A DNA stretch of 5,781 nt, taken from the NCBI GenBank assembly GCA_002495485.1, contig DAFH01000023.1, forward strand, positions 630 through 6,410. Reading direction: 5' to 3'. Origin of the DNA: Candidatus Bathyarchaeota archaeon UBA185. GTDB taxonomy: Archaea > Thermoproteota > Bathyarchaeia > 40CM-2-53-6. The translations under genes were made by a program, and so were the position numbers. This document shows, in pieces, positions 5,468 to 5,781 of the stretch; positions within the stretch are counted from its first letter, which is position 1; each line of letters starts with the position of its first letter. A model generated the notes under the pieces. That model was given only the letters and a program-made list of their open reading frames with translations, was not told where the DNA came from and searched no databases.

Positions 5468-5781
5468 ATGAGTCTGGACCAACTGACCCGAGAAATGCGA
5501 GCAACTCGGGTCCTCGGAAGCGGACGAATTGGGGAGGCGGTGGATGTTCTGTCCGAGATGTTCCGAGACCCCTCCTACAGGAACTTCTTGACGGTCGCGG
5601 GTCCCATGGTTCCAGCAGGGTTCAGACTGGTCTTTGGGGGCATGATCGATAGGGGCTTCCTCGACGCCATAGTGACGACCGGAGCAAACCTGACCCACGA
5701 CGTAATAGAGAGCCTTGGCTTGCACCACTATCAGGGCAGCTTCAACGTCGATGACAGAAGATTGATCCGATCAGGCTACCA
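5468..5781 (+). CDS. dys: Deoxyhypusine synthase, 3' part outside window
   Basis: The enzyme transfers the 4-aminobutyl group of spermidine to a lysine of eIF-5A in an NAD-dependent reaction, the first step towards hypusine. About 104 codons are present of a protein usually 300-340 residues long. Recognisable family segments, counted from the ATG at 5468, are MSLDQLTREM, the VLGSGRIGEAVDVL region (about 15-28), TVAGPMVPAGFR (about 42-53) and the NAD-site segment VTTGANLTHDVIESLG (about 69-84). The start is not settled. The in-frame sequence just upstream reads VKHLTLRPG and resembles the family's N-terminus, but no ATG, GTG or TTG occurs in frame between the stop at 5387-5389 and 5468. A GTC at 5441, nine bases after the Shine-Dalgarno-like GAAAGGA, would begin exactly there. 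It follows eIF-5A in an apparent operon with its substrate protein. Confidence 0.93.
   Translation, partial: MSLDQLTREMRATRVLGSGRIGEAVDVLSEMFRDPSYRNFLTVAGPMVPAGFRLVFGGMIDRGFLDAIVTTGANLTHDVIESLGLHHYQGSFNVDDRRLIRSGY

Noticed and set aside
1..5781. A defence system, mobile element or other novel multi-gene system
   Set aside because: All eight genes belong to recognised families, most with housekeeping roles; no transposase, integrase, toxin pair, repeats or marked composition shift was seen.

Overview
The window is an ordinary-looking stretch of an archaeal chromosome. The lineage evidence is eIF-5A beside deoxyhypusine synthase, a Nob1-type PIN/zinc-ribbon endonuclease, a nicotinate phosphoribosyltransferase with a C-terminal four-cysteine zinc module, and an HTH-PRTase regulator of the GfcR/PyrE-like type. 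TATA-like boxes near start codons, short or absent leaders and frequent TTG starts agree with this. The style of the proteins (aldehyde dehydrogenase, ribbon-helix-helix protein) recalls TACK archaea such as Nitrososphaeria or Bathyarchaeia, but that placement is an impression and not a demonstrated result. No mobile element, CRISPR array, rRNA or tRNA was seen.

Layout. On the minus strand, 1-1180 (possibly to 1201) is the N-terminal three quarters of an L-glutamate gamma-semialdehyde (P5C) dehydrogenase that runs off the left edge. Just upstream on the same strand is a 67-residue ribbon-helix-helix protein (1277-1480), whose promoter carries a perfect 6+6 inverted repeat bracketing the TATA-like box. 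Next on the minus strand is a GfcR-like HTH-phosphoribosyltransferase regulator (1609-2232). It is divergent from nicotinate phosphoribosyltransferase (2363-3556, plus). Their shared intergenic region holds a 7+7 inverted repeat over the presumed TATA box of the latter. The nicotinate phosphoribosyltransferase gene meets the convergent nob1 gene (3553-4068, minus) with overlapping stop codons. nob1 is translationally overlapped by nadK (4065-4904, minus). Divergent from nadK, eIF-5A (5014-5409) and deoxyhypusine synthase (5468 to the right edge) form a plus-strand pair in which the second gene's enzyme modifies the first gene's product.

How the genes fit together. Two genes act in NAD(P) metabolism (nicotinate to NaMN; NAD to NADP), and two others encode NAD(P)-dependent enzymes (P5C dehydrogenase and deoxyhypusine synthase). 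eIF-5A, deoxyhypusine synthase and Nob1 belong to translation and ribosome maturation. The most interesting points are regulatory: the two promoter palindromes, the stand-alone ribbon-helix-helix gene beside a P5C dehydrogenase (echoing the bacterial PutA fusion), an altered PRPP loop in the GfcR-like protein, and two genes whose family-like N-termini extend past the first canonical start codon. I found no clear previously undescribed multi-gene system.
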